Assembly (NCBI RefSeq): GCF_029892605.1
Contig: NZ_JARXWF010000003.1
Location: forward strand, 248,001-312,000
Length of the DNA stretch: 64,000 nt
Reading direction: 5' to 3'
From: Parabacteroides sp. PM6-13
Lineage (GTDB): Bacteria > Bacteroidota > Bacteroidia > Bacteroidales > Tannerellaceae
Part shown: positions 61,954-64,000 of the stretch, piece after piece
Layout: each line of letters begins with the position of its first letter
Numbering within the stretch: the first letter of the stretch is position 1
Notes under the pieces: generated by a model
Seen by the model: the letters and a program-made list of their open reading frames with translations, nothing else
Databases searched by the model: none
What the model was told of the DNA's origin: nothing
Position numbers and translations under genes: made by a program

Positions 61954-63627
61954 TTACCGTTTTTCTAATACGACGGTTTGTGGGTCGGTCAATGGGTTCC
62001 AGTTGTCGTTGCCCGCCATGATTTTTTCGATGGTGTAGTCATCTATATTGCTTATTTGTTGGGCAAATGGGGCACGTACCGTCGCAGGCTGGGCGCCCTC
62101 TCCCGTGTTTTGATACTCGGCATAATAGATGCTCTCTTCGGCATGTTTTTTATTCCAGTTGTGCCATCCTACGGGTAGGATATGACTTCCAAGCTGGCAG
62201 CGGATAAAGACTGCTTTGGCATAATCACGCCAGGGACGGGAGAGATAGACCTTATCGACACCTTCGTCGGCGGTCAGTTGACAGTCGAGGAACACATATC
62301 CATACGGATGTCCTTCGGGTGTGGCCGGGGCGGTTACGTATCCGTTCCGTTTGTTATGGATGTGGCAACGATTAAAGAGAGCTGTTGACCATCCGAAAAT
62401 GAAATCGACAGACCCTTCGATATAGCACTCCTCGTAATATTGGCGACTATTCATGCCATAGGTATAGAGTGTGTCCTGGAAGCCCAGGAAACGACAACGT
62501 TTGAATACCGTGCGGTCGCCGGCAACGAGTGCGGCAACGGCTTGTCCTACGGGACCGGAGCTATTCTCGAAGGTAATATTCTCCACATAGAGGTTATCGG
62601 CATAGAAATAACAAGAAACCGAGCCGGAGGTAGATTTCTCTTCTCCAAATAGGTTCTTTTTTTGTGCGAAATCGTCATAGGTGATGGTGGTTCCTTCTTC
62701 GCCAAACAGGGAGACATTGATTTTGCTCTCCGGAATGATCAGTTTCTCTTTATAGATACCTTTCCGGATCAGGATGCGGGTACGCGCCGCTTTCCGGTAG
62801 TCGGGCACAGCGTTGATAGCCTCTTGCACGGTAAAGAAATCACCGGAACCATCTTGCGCTACCACAAAGTCGTATTCCCGAAAGAAGGGACGCATCTCGG
62901 GGATGGCTTCGCCCAGCGACTTAACAGCCATGCCGGCAACGACTTTTGCTCCGGCCACATTCAGGTGTGTATTATCTTCTTTCCCATCCGGGCAACAGGC
63001 CAGGGTGTTTTTGGGTACCCACATGAAATATTGTCGGGTTGCTTCATCGCCCAATGGTTGTATCCAGTCGTGCGTTTGCTGACACAGATCAATCAGGAGA
63101 GTATTGGTTTCGCGTGCTACGTTTTTGGTAGCTGTGATATAGTCGCCATGCGTATCTTTCAATAATCCGTTCTCATCGAACTGACGGCGTACGATCGAGG
63201 TGAAGAGCACCGGTGTTCCCCCTTTGGCACGTGTTTCGGTGATGAAACGTTTGAGGTTGGCATCGAAGGTGCTTCCCGGCTTTGTGTAGCGGTCTTCTCT
63301 TGTTTTCTGGTCGTTATGTCCAAACTGAATAAAGACGTAATCACCCGGTTTTACTTGCGAGATAACCGCGTCCCAGCGTCCACTGTCTATAAAGCTTTTG
63401 GTGCTTTGTCCGTTGACGGCATGGTTGTCTACGCGAACCTCTTCCGAAAAGAATCCGGGCAGTACATGCCCCCAGCCACGTTCCGGGTTTCCCCCTGTCA
63501 GGTTTTTATTGGCCATGGTCGAGTCGCCAATCATAAAGATGGTGAAGGAGGGTTTAGGTGCGAAAGCCAGGAGGGGCAATAGAAGAGCCACACAACAGAA
63601 AAAGGCTAAGAATTTCTTTGTTCTCAT
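61954..63627 (-). CDS. Double esterase: CE12-like acetylesterase fused to CE8 pectin methylesterase
   Basis: 557 residues with a signal peptide (FLAFFCCVALLLPLLAFA). The first half (about 28-245) is an SGNH domain of the rhamnogalacturonan acetylesterase type: GDST with S36, FGHNDQKT for the Asn block and EDNTHLNVAG for the Asp/His block. The second half (about 250-545) is a right-handed beta-helix pectinesterase: FLGFQDTLY, GSVDFIFG and LSRPWRDYAKAV carry the Asp, Asp and Arg of CE8. It strips acetyl and methyl esters from pectin in the periplasm or at the surface. Upstream of the HTCS gene and downstream of a SusD-like gene. Confidence 0.93.
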   Translation of the reverse strand: MRTKKFLAFFCCVALLLPLLAFAPKPSFTIFMIGDSTMANKNLTGGNPERGWGHVLPGFFSEEVRVDNHAVNGQSTKSFIDSGRWDAVISQVKPGDYVFIQFGHNDQKTREDRYTKPGSTFDANLKRFITETRAKGGTPVLFTSIVRRQFDENGLLKDTHGDYITATKNVARETNTLLIDLCQQTHDWIQPLGDEATRQYFMWVPKNTLACCPDGKEDNTHLNVAGAKVVAGMAVKSLGEAIPEMRPFFREYDFVVAQDGSGDFFTVQEAINAVPDYRKAARTRILIRKGIYKEKLIIPESKINVSLFGEEGTTITYDDFAQKKNLFGEEKSTSGSVSCYFYADNLYVENITFENSSGPVGQAVAALVAGDRTVFKRCRFLGFQDTLYTYGMNSRQYYEECYIEGSVDFIFGWSTALFNRCHIHNKRNGYVTAPATPEGHPYGYVFLDCQLTADEGVDKVYLSRPWRDYAKAVFIRCQLGSHILPVGWHNWNKKHAEESIYYAEYQNTGEGAQPATVRAPFAQQISNIDDYTIEKIMAGNDNWNPLTDPQTVVLEKR

Positions 63628-63757
63628 TTCGTATTGATTTATTGTTTATTTACTATTTATTCTGACCCGTAATATAGGAGAGGAGGTGTTGAAAATAACC
63701 ATCAGATAAGCCTCTTATCCTCCACAAAAGTAAAAAGAAGTTTCTTTTTGGCAATAA

Positions 63758-63790
63758 TGCCCCGAACCTTTCAGAAAAAGGTCCGGGGCA
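63758..63790 (-). terminator. Hairpin after the SusD-like gene
   Basis: TGCCCCG-A-ACCTTT (63758-63771) pairs with 63777-63790 with one internal mismatch. The transcript of the SusD-like gene (minus strand) would fold here; the following T run is weak. Confidence 0.65.
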
Positions 63791-63823
63791 AAACCCTTAA
63801 AAAACACTATTACCTACTAATAA

Positions 63824-64000
63824 TCAATATCCGGGATTCTGATCGGCAGCCGTCAGTTGATCGTTGGCATCGATAGCCGCTTGCGGTATCGGCCACAACA
63901 GTTTCTGTCCGATTGTAGAAGCCGCGTTTCCTTTCAGATGCGGGTTGTACAGGTTATTGTATTCGATCAGTTTGCCTGTACGACGAAGATCCATGCGGCG
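63824..64000 (-). CDS. SusD/RagB-like protein, C-terminal 58 residues only
   Basis: Reading the minus strand from the right edge gives an open frame ending at TGA (63824-63826). The last residues include RMDLRRTGKLIEYNN and the typical SusD ending LLWPIPQAAIDAND followed by QNPGY. SusD-like lipoproteins bind glycans on the cell surface with a SusC transporter, which should lie further right. It suggests the locus begins outside the window and is transcribed leftward. Confidence 0.9.
   Translation of the reverse strand, partial: RRMDLRRTGKLIEYNNLYNPHLKGNAASTIGQKLLWPIPQAAIDANDQLTAADQNPGY

Overview
The window reads as chromosome of a gut-type Bacteroidota, most likely a Bacteroidales member such as Parabacteroides or Bacteroides; the genus is inference. 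Supporting signs are hybrid two-component sensors with Reg_prop and Y_Y_Y domains, a SusD fragment, many secreted glycoside hydrolases, promoters of the TAnnTTTG type and weak Shine-Dalgarno sequences. No rRNA, tRNA, insertion sequence, prophage or CRISPR array was seen.

Layout. 1-5350: a truncated HTCS-type sensor divergent from a secreted GH2 enzyme. 5480-12369: an ECF sigma factor, a ferredoxin-type aldo/keto reductase with a small exported protein, mutS2 and a PDZ protein. 12612-17990: a GH43 / GH88 / double-GH43 operon without its own SusCD. 18067-23311: a TolC / membrane-fusion / FtsX-MacB-type permease operon behind a strong sigma-54 promoter with two enhancer-like dyads. 23396-28413: a conserved core block, pdxJ-exbB-exbD-tonB-DJ-1 on one strand and CBS protein-nadK on the other. 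28399-33337: an unusual membrane AraC regulator that lacks the kinase and receiver domains, divergent from a second secreted GH2. 33338-34303: a gene-free stretch with a 270-bp imperfect palindrome and an 11-bp periodic array. 34304-43314: a TPR protein, two Gfo/Idh/MocA oxidoreductases with a ThuA protein (possible 3-keto-sugar chemistry), manA and glgB. 43431-44465: a lipoprotein.

44566-64000 is the downstream part of a polysaccharide utilization locus whose gene content fits rhamnogalacturonan-I (pectin). It holds GH106 rhamnosidase, GH42 galactosidase, GH105 unsaturated rhamnogalacturonyl hydrolase, SGNH and alpha/beta esterases, a GH43-GH105 fusion, a DUF4861 protein, a complete HTCS regulator, a CE12-CE8 double esterase and the C-terminus of a SusD-like protein. 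A toxin-antitoxin pair sits inside it. Together these would remove acetyl and methyl esters, trim arabinose and galactose side chains, and cut rhamnose and unsaturated galacturonate from lyase products; the lyases and SusC would lie beyond the right edge.

The most notable observations are the kinase-less HTCS with Glu in the phospho-His position, the sigma-54 promoter with tandem enhancer dyads, the paired palindromes shared by two distant upstream regions, the 11-bp periodic array, and the keto-sugar-type cluster.
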